Origin: Ruminococcus sp.
Lineage (GTDB): Bacteria; Bacillota; Clostridia; Oscillospirales; Ruminococcaceae
Direction of reading: 5' to 3'
Assembly: GCA_017523285.1 (NCBI GenBank)
Contig: JAFWWU010000025.1
Span: 1-41,784, forward strand
Length of the DNA stretch: 41,784 bases
Positions 1 to 8,448 of the stretch are shown here, one piece after another. Every line of letters begins with the position of its first letter. Positions within the stretch are counted from its first letter, which is position 1. The translations under genes and the position numbers were made by a program. The notes under the pieces were generated by a model. It ran no database searches and was not told where the DNA came from. It saw only the letters and a program-made list of their open reading frames with translations.

Positions 1-2
1 CT

Positions 3-902
3 GTTTCATCTGGTATAACTGACAATTCATATACCGATATATCCGAAGCTGTACAATCGGAAACTGAATCCGAAACAGAAGAAAAAGCTACAGAAGAAAT
101 CAATATAAACATTGAACCGCCAAAAGCAAAAAATCCTGTTATTGCTTTCCTTGAAAATGTACTCAATGAAAATCCCGAAGAAATATCCGATATAAAAAAA
201 TCAAAGTCTGAGGCTGATGATATTGATATTTCAGTTTCGGGAAAAAGTAAATTTAAAAAGCATTTTTACTCCGTTATCGGTGTTCTGCTTTTTGTTTTCG
301 CAGTTATCGGATTTACATTCTCTGTCGGTGAGGGTATTAAGTTTGCTCAGAAATTCACATCAGGCGAGGATAAAAAAAGCGAATACATCAACACAGTTTA
401 CCCTGCTGTTATAATGGATATTGACGCTTTCAGCTCTCCGTCTGAGCTTTCATCAGAGCAGATTATAAACGCTTCTGTATGGTCATTTGTAATCTCTGAT
501 GACATTGAAAAATACGAGCATACGCTTGATATGGTAAGCGTTCCTGCTGTTGATATTGAAAAATATGCAACCGACCTTTTTGGAAGTGACATACCACAGA
601 TTGAACATAAAACAGTAGGTTCGGGCGATGTAAAATTCTATTACAATGCTGATTCAAAATCTTACAACATCCCTGTAAATCCTGTTATTTTCTCATACAA
701 GCCGTATATTTCCGCTATTTCCAAAAACGGAGATATCCACACAGTAGAGGTAAAATATATTCAGGAAACTCCTTCATGGATGGCTGAAAAAACAAAATAT
801 ACTGAGGTTTACGCTAAAGTTACTAAATTCAAGCTCCGCAAAACAGAAAACGGATATAATATAAATTCCGTTGAAGTTATTAGCATTAATTCAGTAAACT
901 GA
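3..902 (+). CDS. C-terminal part of a single-span membrane protein, function unknown (5' end outside window)
   Basis: An open frame runs from the window edge to a TGA at 900-902, so the gene starts upstream. The visible 299 residues begin with an acidic Ser/Glu-rich linker, followed by one strong transmembrane helix (about residues 88-107, after a KSKFKKH basic patch) and a roughly 180-residue soluble domain with many beta-prone stretches. This suggests an inner-membrane protein with a cytoplasmic acidic N-terminus and an external domain. I do not recognise the family. An internal ATG at 414 is only a Met inside the extracellular domain and is not the start. The gene converges on hom and shares a bidirectional terminator with it. 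Confidence 0.8.
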   Translation, partial: VSSGITDNSYTDISEAVQSETESETEEKATEEININIEPPKAKNPVIAFLENVLNENPEEISDIKKSKSEADDIDISVSGKSKFKKHFYSVIGVLLFVFAVIGFTFSVGEGIKFAQKFTSGEDKKSEYINTVYPAVIMDIDAFSSPSELSSEQIINASVWSFVISDDIEKYEHTLDMVSVPAVDIEKYATDLFGSDIPQIEHKTVGSGDVKFYYNADSKSYNIPVNPVIFSYKPYISAISKNGDIHTVEVKYIQETPSWMAEKTKYTEVYAKVTKFKLRKTENGYNINSVEVISINSVN

Positions 903-910
903 TAAAAAAT

Positions 911-940
911 AATGGTATCGGAATTTCCGATACCATTTTT
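911..940. terminator. Bidirectional rho-independent terminator
   Basis: A perfect 12-bp stem (911-922 with 926-937, loop ATT) is flanked by T residues on the right and A residues on the left. It can end both the plus-strand membrane protein gene and the converging hom transcript. Confidence 0.85.
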
Positions 941-953
941 TATCTCTATTAAC

Positions 954-2147
954 TTATGCAAGAACAGGAATAACTGCTGAAGCTGAAAGCTTTTCTTCAA
1001 GAGCCTTAGCCTGTGCAAATGTCATTTCCTTTGAAATAAATGCTGTTTCGCCGTTTGCATCTGTAATTTCGCCGTCAGCATATTCGGAAATATTCTTTTC
1101 AGCAGTTCTGAAATACCACTTTGCAGTAAAGCTTTCAACACATTCAATGAAGCTGTCATCTGAAGCAGATTCCCATGACTGTGAGAATACATTAACCTTA
1201 TGCTTTGCAGCGTCAATTATATCGCCCATTACAGCACTTGCAGTCGGAAGCTTTCCTGCACCTCTGCCATAGAACATAGCCTTGTCAAAGCCATCGCCTG
1301 TTACAAGAACAGCATTGAATACATCGTCAACCTTTGAGATTATATTTTCAAACGGAATAAGCATAGGCATTACAGCAGGAAGGATTTTTCCGTTTTCAAG
1401 CTTCTTGAATGAAGCTATAAGCTTAACTGCATAGCCCATATTGTCAGCAGTAGCAACGTCTGCGAGATTTACCTTTGAAATTCCCTTTGTGAATACATTT
1501 TTAGGATAAACGTGCTTTCCGAAAATAAGTGAGGAAATAATGCAGATTTTTCTGCATGCATCGTGTCCCTCTACGTCAGCAGTAGGGTCTTTTTCAGCAT
1601 ATCCAAGCTCCTGCGCAAGCTTTAATGCATCTTCAAATGACATTTTATCATTATACATCTTTGTAAGAATGAAGTTTGTTGTACCGTTTAAAATACCCGC
1701 AACCTCTGTTATATCATTACCTGCAAGGCACTTATGAAGAGGTCTGATAATCGGAATAGCACCACCTACGCTTGCCTCAAAGAAGAAATTGCAGTTTTTC
1801 TCTTTAGCGATTGAAAGAAGTATATCGCCTTTTTCAGCAACAAGCTCTTTATTTGAAGTACATACACTTTTTCCTTTTTCAAGGCATGATTTTACAAATG
1901 TGAATGCAGGCTCTACTCCGCCCATACATTCTGCAACAACAGTAACCTCATCATCATTGAGGATATCATTGAAATCCTTTGTAAACTTTTCTGCATAAGG
2001 AGAATCAGGAAAATCTCTTAAATCAAGAATATACTTTATATCCATATCAGTACCCGCTTTTTTGAGGATACTGTTTTTATTTTTGTAGAAAAGCTCAACT
2101 ACACCTGAACCTACGACACCATGACCTAAAACCGCAAATTTTGACAT
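954..2147 (-). CDS. hom: Homoserine dehydrogenase
   Basis: NAD(P)H-dependent reduction of aspartate semialdehyde to homoserine, on the route to threonine and methionine. The protein has 397 residues. The Rossmann glycine motif GHGVVGSGV is at 8-16, a SNKELVA segment with Lys100, the signature GILNGTTNFI at 151-160, and the substrate-binding stretch LGYAEKDPTADVEGHDA at 181-197 followed by Lys200. The start chosen is ATG at 2145-2147, which has GGAGG about ten bases upstream and begins the Rossmann strand directly; a longer frame to 2210 would overlap the upstream gene. Many bacterial Hom proteins have a C-terminal ACT domain of about 90 residues. Here only about 75 residues follow the catalytic core and no clear ACT signature is visible, whereas a separate ACT protein is encoded 22 bp upstream. 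Confidence 0.95.
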   Translation of the reverse strand: MSKFAVLGHGVVGSGVVELFYKNKNSILKKAGTDMDIKYILDLRDFPDSPYAEKFTKDFNDILNDDEVTVVAECMGGVEPAFTFVKSCLEKGKSVCTSNKELVAEKGDILLSIAKEKNCNFFFEASVGGAIPIIRPLHKCLAGNDITEVAGILNGTTNFILTKMYNDKMSFEDALKLAQELGYAEKDPTADVEGHDACRKICIISSLIFGKHVYPKNVFTKGISKVNLADVATADNMGYAVKLIASFKKLENGKILPAVMPMLIPFENIISKVDDVFNAVLVTGDGFDKAMFYGRGAGKLPTASAVMGDIIDAAKHKVNVFSQSWESASDDSFIECVESFTAKWYFRTAEKNISEYADGEITDANGETAFISKEMTFAQAKALEEKLSASAVIPVLA

Positions 2148-2169
2148 TATTATAATTCCTCCGTAAAAA

Positions 2170-2613
2170 TCATTCTGCTGAAAGTATTTTAACTTCAACA
2201 ACGCCCTCAATTTCCTTTAATGAATTAAGGGAATAAACCTCACCACCGGGATTATCCGAAAGCTTAAGAGCTATATTGACAGATGCAACTCCGTCAATCG
2301 GAATACTCTGATTAACTGTAAGGATATTGGCTTTAATACCATACAAATAAATCAGTACGCTTGAAAGAACTCCAGGATTATCCTTAAGCAGTAAATAAAT
2401 ATTTACTATACTGCGTGTAAGTACATCTTCATAAATAAAAACACTGTCTTTATATTTATAATATGCGCTTCTTGATATACCAACATGTTTACAAGCAGAA
2501 GCACAGCTTTTTTCTGCTTTATGAGCGACAAGTTTCTTGACTTCAAGCACCTTTCCGAACACTTCGGGAAGCACAGCTGAGTCAACAACCATAAACTGAG
2601 TTTTTGATTTCAT
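2170..2613 (-). CDS. pheB: ACT domain protein of the PheB / UPF0735 family
   Basis: 147 residues, the usual length for this family. The N-terminal half contains a helix-turn-helix-like segment (ACKHVGISRSAYYKYKD, about residues 41-57). The C-terminal half is an ACT domain with the ligand-loop signature LLKDNPGVLSSVL at about 75-87. ACT domains bind amino acids and regulate biosynthetic enzymes or transcription; the precise role of PheB is not well defined. It lies 22 bp upstream of hom, in the same operon behind a near-consensus promoter. This suggests it senses a product of the aspartate pathway and acts on Hom or on transcription (inference). The start is the ATG at 2611-2613, preceded by AGGTG. 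A longer frame to 2670 would begin at the predicted transcription start and is not used. Confidence 0.85.
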   Translation of the reverse strand: MKSKTQFMVVDSAVLPEVFGKVLEVKKLVAHKAEKSCASACKHVGISRSAYYKYKDSVFIYEDVLTRSIVNIYLLLKDNPGVLSSVLIYLYGIKANILTVNQSIPIDGVASVNIALKLSDNPGGEVYSLNSLKEIEGVVEVKILSAE

Positions 2614-2674
2614 AAAAAAACACCTGCTAAAAAATAGTAAACAGTCCGTCTGTGAAATACAGTTGTACATTAAG

Positions 2675-2703
2675 AGTATACCACTTTAGTAAGAATTTGT
2701 CAA
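2675..2703 (-). promoter_or_regulatory. Sigma-A type promoter of pheB-hom
   Basis: On the minus strand TTGACA (2698-2703) and TATACT (2675-2680) are separated by exactly 17 bp. The predicted transcription start is near 2668, about 55 bases before the pheB ATG. Confidence 0.85.
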
Positions 2704-2769
2704 TCGTACATATTCACAAACACATTGATTTTATTCTGAAAATACTATCTATTTTTTCAGCAACATGCA

Positions 2770-4194
2770 TTATTCCGCTATAAGCTTTATATTTGATATT
2801 TTTACGGTATGCCTGCCGATTGAGGCGCTGTTATCTATATTTCCAAGCTGGAATTTTATATCGGCTTTCATATCATTATCAAACGCTATATCAAATGAAC
2901 AATTCTGCTTTTGCGATGAAATCGTAAGCTTTTCGTCAAGATAACGTGTATATGAAGAATCTTCAACAGTAAATATCATATTTCTTTCGATAGTTGATTC
3001 AATATCAAACTCTATTTTATATTTCTTCCCTGCTTCAAACTTTCGTGCATTTAGAAGTCCGAGAACAGCATATTCAAGTGTACCTGCATTATTTATATCA
3101 AAAACAGAATATCCGTCCATATTGGAAAGAGATGCGTCTGCACCCTCAATATAACTGTCAAGAGGAAGCGAGGTTATTTCAGCAGGCTTGAAATCCGAAT
3201 CTGATTTTTCATAAACGCGGACATAATCTATCTGAAAATTCTTTTCTCCGTCAGCAAAAGTCTGTGGGTCACCGTATATTCCGTCAACACCATCAAAATG
3301 TCCTCCGACTGCAAGATTTAAAATTATGTAGAAATTCTGATTGAATGGTGCAGGGTAAGCGTGATTTGTACTGTACCAGTCCGTCTGTGTGCTGTAAAGA
3401 ATATCATCTACATACCAGCGTATTTCATTTTCCTCCCATTCAATTGAATAAGTATGCCAGTTTTCAGTCGAATCACCGCTTTCAAAGAAGTAATCCTTTG
3501 TGAGGTATGTATTATTCGGCCATACATCACCGAAATGAATTGTACCACAGATTTCCTCTGGTCTGCTTCCATACCCCTCCATAATATCAATTTCACCCGA
3601 AGCCGCCCAGCCTCCGTAATGACTGTCCTCAGGCAGCATCCATATTGCAGGCCATAATGATTTTCCAGAATCACATCTTGCTCTTACTTCAATTCGTCCT
3701 CCGCATACGGAAAATTTATTCTGCGTACTTAGTCTTGAAGATGTATAATCATAACTCCCCTGCACTTCATCAACATATTTTTCGTGCCTTGCAGAAATTG
3801 TGAGTATCCCGTCTTTTACAGAAGCGTTTCTATCGGTATAGAATTCCTGTTCATTATTTCCCCAGCCGTTTGTAATGTAATTCCCATTCGCATCAAGCTT
3901 CCAGTTTCCGAGCTCATACGACCATTTTGTCATATCAGGCTCAGTACCACTGAATTCATCACTCCATTTAAGAATCCAGCCGTCATTGCTTGCAGGTCTT
4001 GTTACAATGTAATCCGAAAGTGAAGAAAGTAATTCGGCATCATTATTTTTTCTTGCCATAATCATATCAAAGCAATCAACATTCATATCTGAATTCAAAT
4101 CAAATCCGATGTTTTCACAATACACATTAAGTGGCTGATAATGAATTACTGTTATAGCAGACATTACAATTGCAATTAATCTTTTTATCTTCAT
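2770..4194 (-). CDS. Secreted GH16 beta-glucanase (lichenase/laminarinase type) with a dockerin-like half repeat and a C-terminal carbohydrate-binding module
   Basis: Endo-acting hydrolase of beta-1,3/1,4-glucans. The 474-residue protein has a signal peptide (1-26), then one calcium-loop repeat of dockerin type (DLNSDMNVDCFD, 32-43), then a GH16 domain (about 72-333). The GH16 active-site motif is visible as EIDIME at 201-206: nucleophile Glu201, Asp203, acid/base Glu206. A beta-rich C-terminal module (about 345-474) resembles CBM4/9-type sugar-binding domains. A full dockerin has two calcium repeats; only one is evident here, so cohesin binding is uncertain. The start ATG has GGAGGAG upstream. 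The gene follows the EAL-HDOD gene on the same strand, with a terminator-like hairpin between them and almost no room for a separate promoter. Confidence 0.9.
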   Translation of the reverse strand: MKIKRLIAIVMSAITVIHYQPLNVYCENIGFDLNSDMNVDCFDMIMARKNNDAELLSSLSDYIVTRPASNDGWILKWSDEFSGTEPDMTKWSYELGNWKLDANGNYITNGWGNNEQEFYTDRNASVKDGILTISARHEKYVDEVQGSYDYTSSRLSTQNKFSVCGGRIEVRARCDSGKSLWPAIWMLPEDSHYGGWAASGEIDIMEGYGSRPEEICGTIHFGDVWPNNTYLTKDYFFESGDSTENWHTYSIEWEENEIRWYVDDILYSTQTDWYSTNHAYPAPFNQNFYIILNLAVGGHFDGVDGIYGDPQTFADGEKNFQIDYVRVYEKSDSDFKPAEITSLPLDSYIEGADASLSNMDGYSVFDINNAGTLEYAVLGLLNARKFEAGKKYKIEFDIESTIERNMIFTVEDSSYTRYLDEKLTISSQKQNCSFDIAFDNDMKADIKFQLGNIDNSASIGRHTVKISNIKLIAE

Positions 4195-4216
4195 ATTCTC
4201 CTCCGATTTATCAGTA

Positions 4217-4252
4217 AAAATCCCCTTACGCAGTATAACGTAAAGGGATTTT
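4217..4252 (-). terminator. Terminator or attenuator between the EAL-HDOD gene and the GH16 gene
   Basis: A stem formed by AAAATCCC-CTTACG and CGTAAAGGGATTTT overlaps the stop codon of the upstream gene. It is followed on the minus strand by a T run and then, within about 20 bases, by the GH16 Shine-Dalgarno sequence. Confidence 0.75.
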
Positions 4253-5483
4253 AAAACCTTATATTTTTAATCAGTTCATTTGTATGCATTATGCATCTGA
4301 GGTTGATTTTTGAAATATCAGCCGAAGTAATGCAATATTTTTTACAGAATGTATCAAGCGAATCCCAGTCAGCGTTTTCAAATGCAATAACCGCACTTAA
4401 AGCATCACCAAAGAGATTGCCCTCTGTTCTGTGAAGTCCGAGTTTTATATTATCGGAAAGCGGAAGAGCGTCTATTTCTTCATTTTCAGCTGTATCAACA
4501 TTACAATCGATAATGATTGAAATAAGACCAAGGAGATACATTTCTTCCTTCTGTCTTTTATCATATCTTCGAAGAAGCTCTGAAATACTTTCACAGAATT
4601 TTGCTCTGAAAAATCCCGTTGTTATCATTTCATCAATGAAATTCTCATTCATAGTCTGCAGACTGAGGAAATATATGAAATCCTTGGTACGTCTTAAACC
4701 TACGGCTGTAACAGCCTGATGAACAGATTCAATTCTTTCTAGATAATCCTCACGCTGAAGATTTACAAAACGCAGGAATTTAAGCGTCATACCCGAATCG
4801 GTTCTGATAATTTCAGAAAGCTCACCAAGATTAACTTCTTCATCTATAAGCTTGACCATAAGCTGCATAAAGGTAATCTGAAGCGGATTCGGATTTTTTA
4901 TTGAAACAAGGAGAGGACGTGAGAAATAGTATCCCTGGAAGAAAACCGCACCAAGCGATTTTGCATATTCAAGTTCTTCAGCAGTTTCGATTTTCTCGGC
5001 GAGTATTCTCTTTTTCAGTCTACGGCACTTTTCAGCTGTTTTTTCTATTTCTTCCTTAGGACAGCGGAAATCTATTTTTACAATTTCAGCATAATCAAGG
5101 AAAACAGCACGTTCTTCTGAATAGACATAATCATCAACAGCCATACGATAGCCCTTTTGCTTTAATTCAGCAAGCTTTTCAAGCACCATAGGAGTAGGAT
5201 TGACGTCTTCAAGAATTTCAATGACAAGCATATCCTTAGGCAGAATATTTACAACATCTTTAAGAATCAGAGATTCGGTAAAGTTTATATAGAGCTTTTT
5301 ATTTCTGAATGCTGTTTTCAGGTCTGAGCCGAGAAAAGCACTGTTGATAACGCTAAGGCTTGCACCCTCGCCGCTGTTGTAGCTGTAAGACGTAGAACCG
5401 CCTGAATTACGGAATAAAAGCTCATACGCTATTGTATCGCTATTCAGATTAAAAATAGGTTGTCTTGCGTAATATGAATCCAA
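4251..5483 (-). CDS. EAL-HDOD two-domain signalling protein (YuxH/CdgJ type)
   Basis: 410 residues. The N-terminal EAL-family domain (1-195) opens with YYARQPIFNLN, typical of YuxH-like proteins. Several phosphodiesterase positions persist: ELL in place of EAL at 21-23, Asn67, Glu89, Asp117-Asp118, Lys136, Glu163 and Gln183. The loop-6 DDFG(S/T)G signature is replaced by VDDYVY, so cyclic-di-GMP hydrolysis is doubtful. An HDOD domain (about 200-390), with the motif ITFMQLMVKLIDEEV, probably mediates protein contacts. The start is a TTG (5481-5483) placed six bases after AAGGGGGTGG. It is transcribed divergently from the hydrogenase-like GGDEF-EAL gene; a functional link is inferred only from position. 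Confidence 0.88.
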   Translation of the reverse strand: MDSYYARQPIFNLNSDTIAYELLFRNSGGSTSYSYNSGEGASLSVINSAFLGSDLKTAFRNKKLYINFTESLILKDVVNILPKDMLVIEILEDVNPTPMVLEKLAELKQKGYRMAVDDYVYSEERAVFLDYAEIVKIDFRCPKEEIEKTAEKCRRLKKRILAEKIETAEELEYAKSLGAVFFQGYYFSRPLLVSIKNPNPLQITFMQLMVKLIDEEVNLGELSEIIRTDSGMTLKFLRFVNLQREDYLERIESVHQAVTAVGLRRTKDFIYFLSLQTMNENFIDEMITTGFFRAKFCESISELLRRYDKRQKEEMYLLGLISIIIDCNVDTAENEEIDALPLSDNIKLGLHRTEGNLFGDALSAVIAFENADWDSLDTFCKKYCITSADISKINLRCIMHTNELIKNIRF

Positions 5484-5518
5484 TCAAATCCACCCCCTTG
5501 CGTTATTCTTTTTTATAT

Positions 5519-5547
5519 ATTATATCATACTTATTTAAAGAAATCAA
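5519..5547 (-). promoter_or_regulatory. Promoter of the EAL-HDOD gene
   Basis: TTGATT (5542-5547) and TATAAT (5519-5524) on the minus strand, 17-bp spacer. It lies in the 303-bp AT-rich intergenic region shared with the divergent gene; nothing else stands out between the two promoters. Confidence 0.7.
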
Positions 5548-5691
5548 CAATTTTTTTATATTTTTTGAATCTTAACCGCACTACAACGTATACAGTAAGT
5601 AATCATGATATATTTTTCTTCTCACAGTATTAGCACTTTTCACAAAAATCGATGAAAGTGGTAAAGAATTGCATTATATTAGTATAAACTC

Positions 5692-5720
5692 TTGAAATTT
5701 CATTTTTATTATGCTATAAT
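5692..5720 (+). promoter_or_regulatory. Promoter of the hydrogenase-like GGDEF-EAL gene
   Basis: TTGAAA (5692-5697) and TATAAT (5715-5720) with a 17-bp spacer. The predicted start is near 5727, about 60 bases before the TTG start codon. Confidence 0.75.
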
Positions 5721-5786
5721 ATGTGTAAGATGTAATTACTGAAAGTATACAACTGTTCAGTCATTTTGTTTCGTGAGGTGATTTAC

Positions 5787-8327
5787 TTGACATTCAATGA
5801 TATTAAAATTATTTTTAAAAATGATAGCTGCAGCAATTGTAATACATGTACCTCTGTATGCCCTGTCATGAATACACATTTATCCCTTCAAAGCATCAAT
5901 CATACTATGTGTATTCACTGCGGAAACTGCATCAGTGCCTGTGACAGAAATGTAAAGAATTATCTTGATGATACACAGCAGTTTTTTGAAATGCTTGAAA
6001 ACGGCGAACAGGTTTCTGTCATCGTTTCTCCTGATTTCTATGCAAAATTCGGAGATAAAGCTTCAAATATACTCGGTTATCTAAGAAAAAAAGGCGTCTA
6101 TAAAATATATGACGCAGGAACAGGGGCTATGATATCACTCTGGGCTACCATAAAATATCTTTCGGATAACCTTGATAATCCAGATAAAGCGTTTTTAAGT
6201 CAGAACTGCTCTGCACTTATCAATCTCCTTGAACGCTATTACCCTGAATTCATAAAGTATATCATTCCTGTTTATTCCCCGATGGTTTGTGCGGGAATAT
6301 ATGCAAATCACTATCTTAATGATAAATCTGCTCTTGCATTTTTATCATCATGCATCTCAAAAAAGGATGAAATAAATATTCTCGGCAATTCCGATATAAA
6401 GGCATTAAATGTAACTTTCAACCGCCTTTCGGAATACATTGACGAAGATATTTCAGACTATCATTCCGAAAGTGATCTCACAGGTGACGGTTTCGGTAAT
6501 CTGTTCCCGTTCGCAGGCACTTTCAAGGATGCTGTTTCGATGTTTTTCCCGAAGTATGAATCAGTTTATTCATACGACAGCATAGATAATGATACAATTT
6601 CAATGCTAAAGGACATTTTATCTGACAAGGATAAGGAATCGCCTTTATTCATTGAACTTACCAACTGCACATCAGGATGTGTTGCAGGTCCGGGAAACTG
6701 TCCCGAACATAAATCACTTGATTTCAACAGCTTATTCGCAGCTGTATCCGATAATTCTCCGACGCAGTTCATCACCTCAGAAATTCCGGAAGCAAATTTC
6801 CATAAGCTGTATAAAATGTTTGAGCATATAAATTACAATGATTTCATACGTTCATTTGAATACAGACTTCACGAACAGTTTGAAATTCCACGCTCAACAA
6901 GCGAGGATATCTTCATTGCAATGCATAAAAATACACCCGAAAAGCGCACTATAAACTGTGGGGCATGCGGATGTAAATCATGCAATGATATGGTAGTTGC
7001 TATCGCTCACGGTTTCAATAAAATGGAAAATTGTATCCATTATATGCAGGATGAGTTCCACATCAGATTCCATACCGATTTGCTTACGAATATTCCGAAT
7101 GCAGAGGGATTTTACATTTATGCTGCGGAAAAAATTGCCGCAAATCCTGATGCTACATACGCTATTGCTGTTGCGGGAATAAACGAACTCAACGTAATAA
7201 ACGAGCTTTACGGATTCAAGGTTGGCGACCTTATTATTAAAAAGCTTGCAAATATGTATTCCTCTTTCGCAGGTAGACACAAGGGTGTTGCTGGACGTCT
7301 TGCAGGCGGCGAGTTCCTGTTATGCTTTGAATATTCCGATGATATTATCAAGAGCATTCACAAAATCGCAAGCTTTGACTGCAAGGAATTCGGTGTCGCA
7401 TTCCCTGCTACCGCAAGAATCGGCATATATATTGATGAAGACCATTCGAAATCCATAAACTCAATGGTAAGTCTTGCACAGCTTACAAAGGATAAGCTTG
7501 ATGAAACAAGCACTTATTCATATCTGATTTTTGATGAAGAAATCAATAAGAAAATCGCTCTCGAAGCCTTTGTTACAGCGCAGATGTATTCGGCTCTTGC
7601 AAATAAGGAGTTTGTCCCTTATTTCCAGCCGCAGTATAATCATAAAACGCATAAAATGGTCGGTGCGGAAGTTCTCTGCCGCTGGTTCCAGGACGATGAT
7701 AAAATGGTTTCACCGGGTATATTTATTCCGATTTTTGAAAAAAGCGGATTTGTAAAACAGCTTGATAAATATATGTGGGAAAAAGCTTTTGAAACGATAA
7801 GGCACTGGATAGACAGCAATAAACCTTATGTGCCTATTTCTGTCAATATTTCAAGAGTATCAATCATTGAAGAGGATTTCGTCGAAACAATCGCAAATAT
7901 CCAGAAAAAATATCAGATTCCGACAGATTCAATTCATTTTGAAATTACTGAAAGCGCTTACGCCCGTAAGCCTCACATAATTATCGACAGAATCAATAAG
8001 ATTCGTGAAATGGGCTTCAAAATAGCTATGGACGACTTCGGAAGCGGTTATTCTTCACTCAACACTCTAAAAGATGTTCCGATTGATATATTAAAGCTTG
8101 ATATGGGATTCCTGCGTGGCGATAATGTCGATAAAGGCGAAAGCATTATCCGTCATGTTGTTTCTATGGCAAAAGAGCTTGGTCTTTCAATCGTTACCGA
8201 GGGTGTCGAAAAGCTTGAACAGGCAGATTTCTTAAAGCATGTCGGATGCAGTATTGTTCAGGGCTTCTACTATGCCCGTCCTATGCCGATAAATCATTTT
8301 GAAGAGCTTTGCTATACAAGCATATAA
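5787..8327 (+). CDS. Redox/H2 sensor-like fusion: ferredoxin clusters, [FeFe]-hydrogenase-like domain, Fe-S motif, degenerate GGDEF and EAL phosphodiesterase
   Basis: 846 residues from a TTG start with GAGGTG six bases upstream; an earlier in-frame TTG at 5766 has no such site. Two [4Fe-4S] sets come first (Cys15/18/21/25 and 42/45/48/52). A hydrogenase large-subunit-like region (about 70-355) keeps four cysteines at the positions of the H-cluster cubane ligands: Cys141 (SQNCSAL), Cys189 (SSCISKK), Cys294 and Cys298 (NCTSGC). The neighbouring proton-transfer cysteine of catalytic enzymes is Asn140. A further CGACGCKSC cluster is at 391-399. The GGDEF signature is AGGEF (506-510), so cyclase activity is unlikely. 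The EAL domain (about 595-846) has EVL 628-630, Asn687, Glu719, DDFGSG 749-754, Lys770, Asp772, Glu805 and Gln825, consistent with active c-di-GMP hydrolysis. The protein is probably cytoplasmic; the signal it senses is inferred. Confidence 0.9.
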   Translation: MTFNDIKIIFKNDSCSNCNTCTSVCPVMNTHLSLQSINHTMCIHCGNCISACDRNVKNYLDDTQQFFEMLENGEQVSVIVSPDFYAKFGDKASNILGYLRKKGVYKIYDAGTGAMISLWATIKYLSDNLDNPDKAFLSQNCSALINLLERYYPEFIKYIIPVYSPMVCAGIYANHYLNDKSALAFLSSCISKKDEINILGNSDIKALNVTFNRLSEYIDEDISDYHSESDLTGDGFGNLFPFAGTFKDAVSMFFPKYESVYSYDSIDNDTISMLKDILSDKDKESPLFIELTNCTSGCVAGPGNCPEHKSLDFNSLFAAVSDNSPTQFITSEIPEANFHKLYKMFEHINYNDFIRSFEYRLHEQFEIPRSTSEDIFIAMHKNTPEKRTINCGACGCKSCNDMVVAIAHGFNKMENCIHYMQDEFHIRFHTDLLTNIPNAEGFYIYAAEKIAANPDATYAIAVAGINELNVINELYGFKVGDLIIKKLANMYSSFAGRHKGVAGRLAGGEFLLCFEYSDDIIKSIHKIASFDCKEFGVAFPATARIGIYIDEDHSKSINSMVSLAQLTKDKLDETSTYSYLIFDEEINKKIALEAFVTAQMYSALANKEFVPYFQPQYNHKTHKMVGAEVLCRWFQDDDKMVSPGIFIPIFEKSGFVKQLDKYMWEKAFETIRHWIDSNKPYVPISVNISRVSIIEEDFVETIANIQKKYQIPTDSIHFEITESAYARKPHIIIDRINKIREMGFKIAMDDFGSGYSSLNTLKDVPIDILKLDMGFLRGDNVDKGESIIRHVVSMAKELGLSIVTEGVEKLEQADFLKHVGCSIVQGFYYARPMPINHFEELCYTSI

Positions 8328-8330
8328 ATC

Positions 8331-8368
8331 AAATGGGTAGGTTGCAGAGTGCAATCTGCCCATTTTTT
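8331..8368 (+). terminator. Terminator of the GGDEF-EAL gene
   Basis: A stem of AAATGGG-TAG-GTTGCA with TGCAAT-CTG-CCCATTT (three-base loop) is followed by a T run, directly after the stop codon. Confidence 0.85.
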
Positions 8369-8448
8369 AAAAATTCGTCATAGATACATAATCTCAATTT
8401 AACATCATGATGATATAATTGATACAGATGAAAGGATTGTGATTTGAT

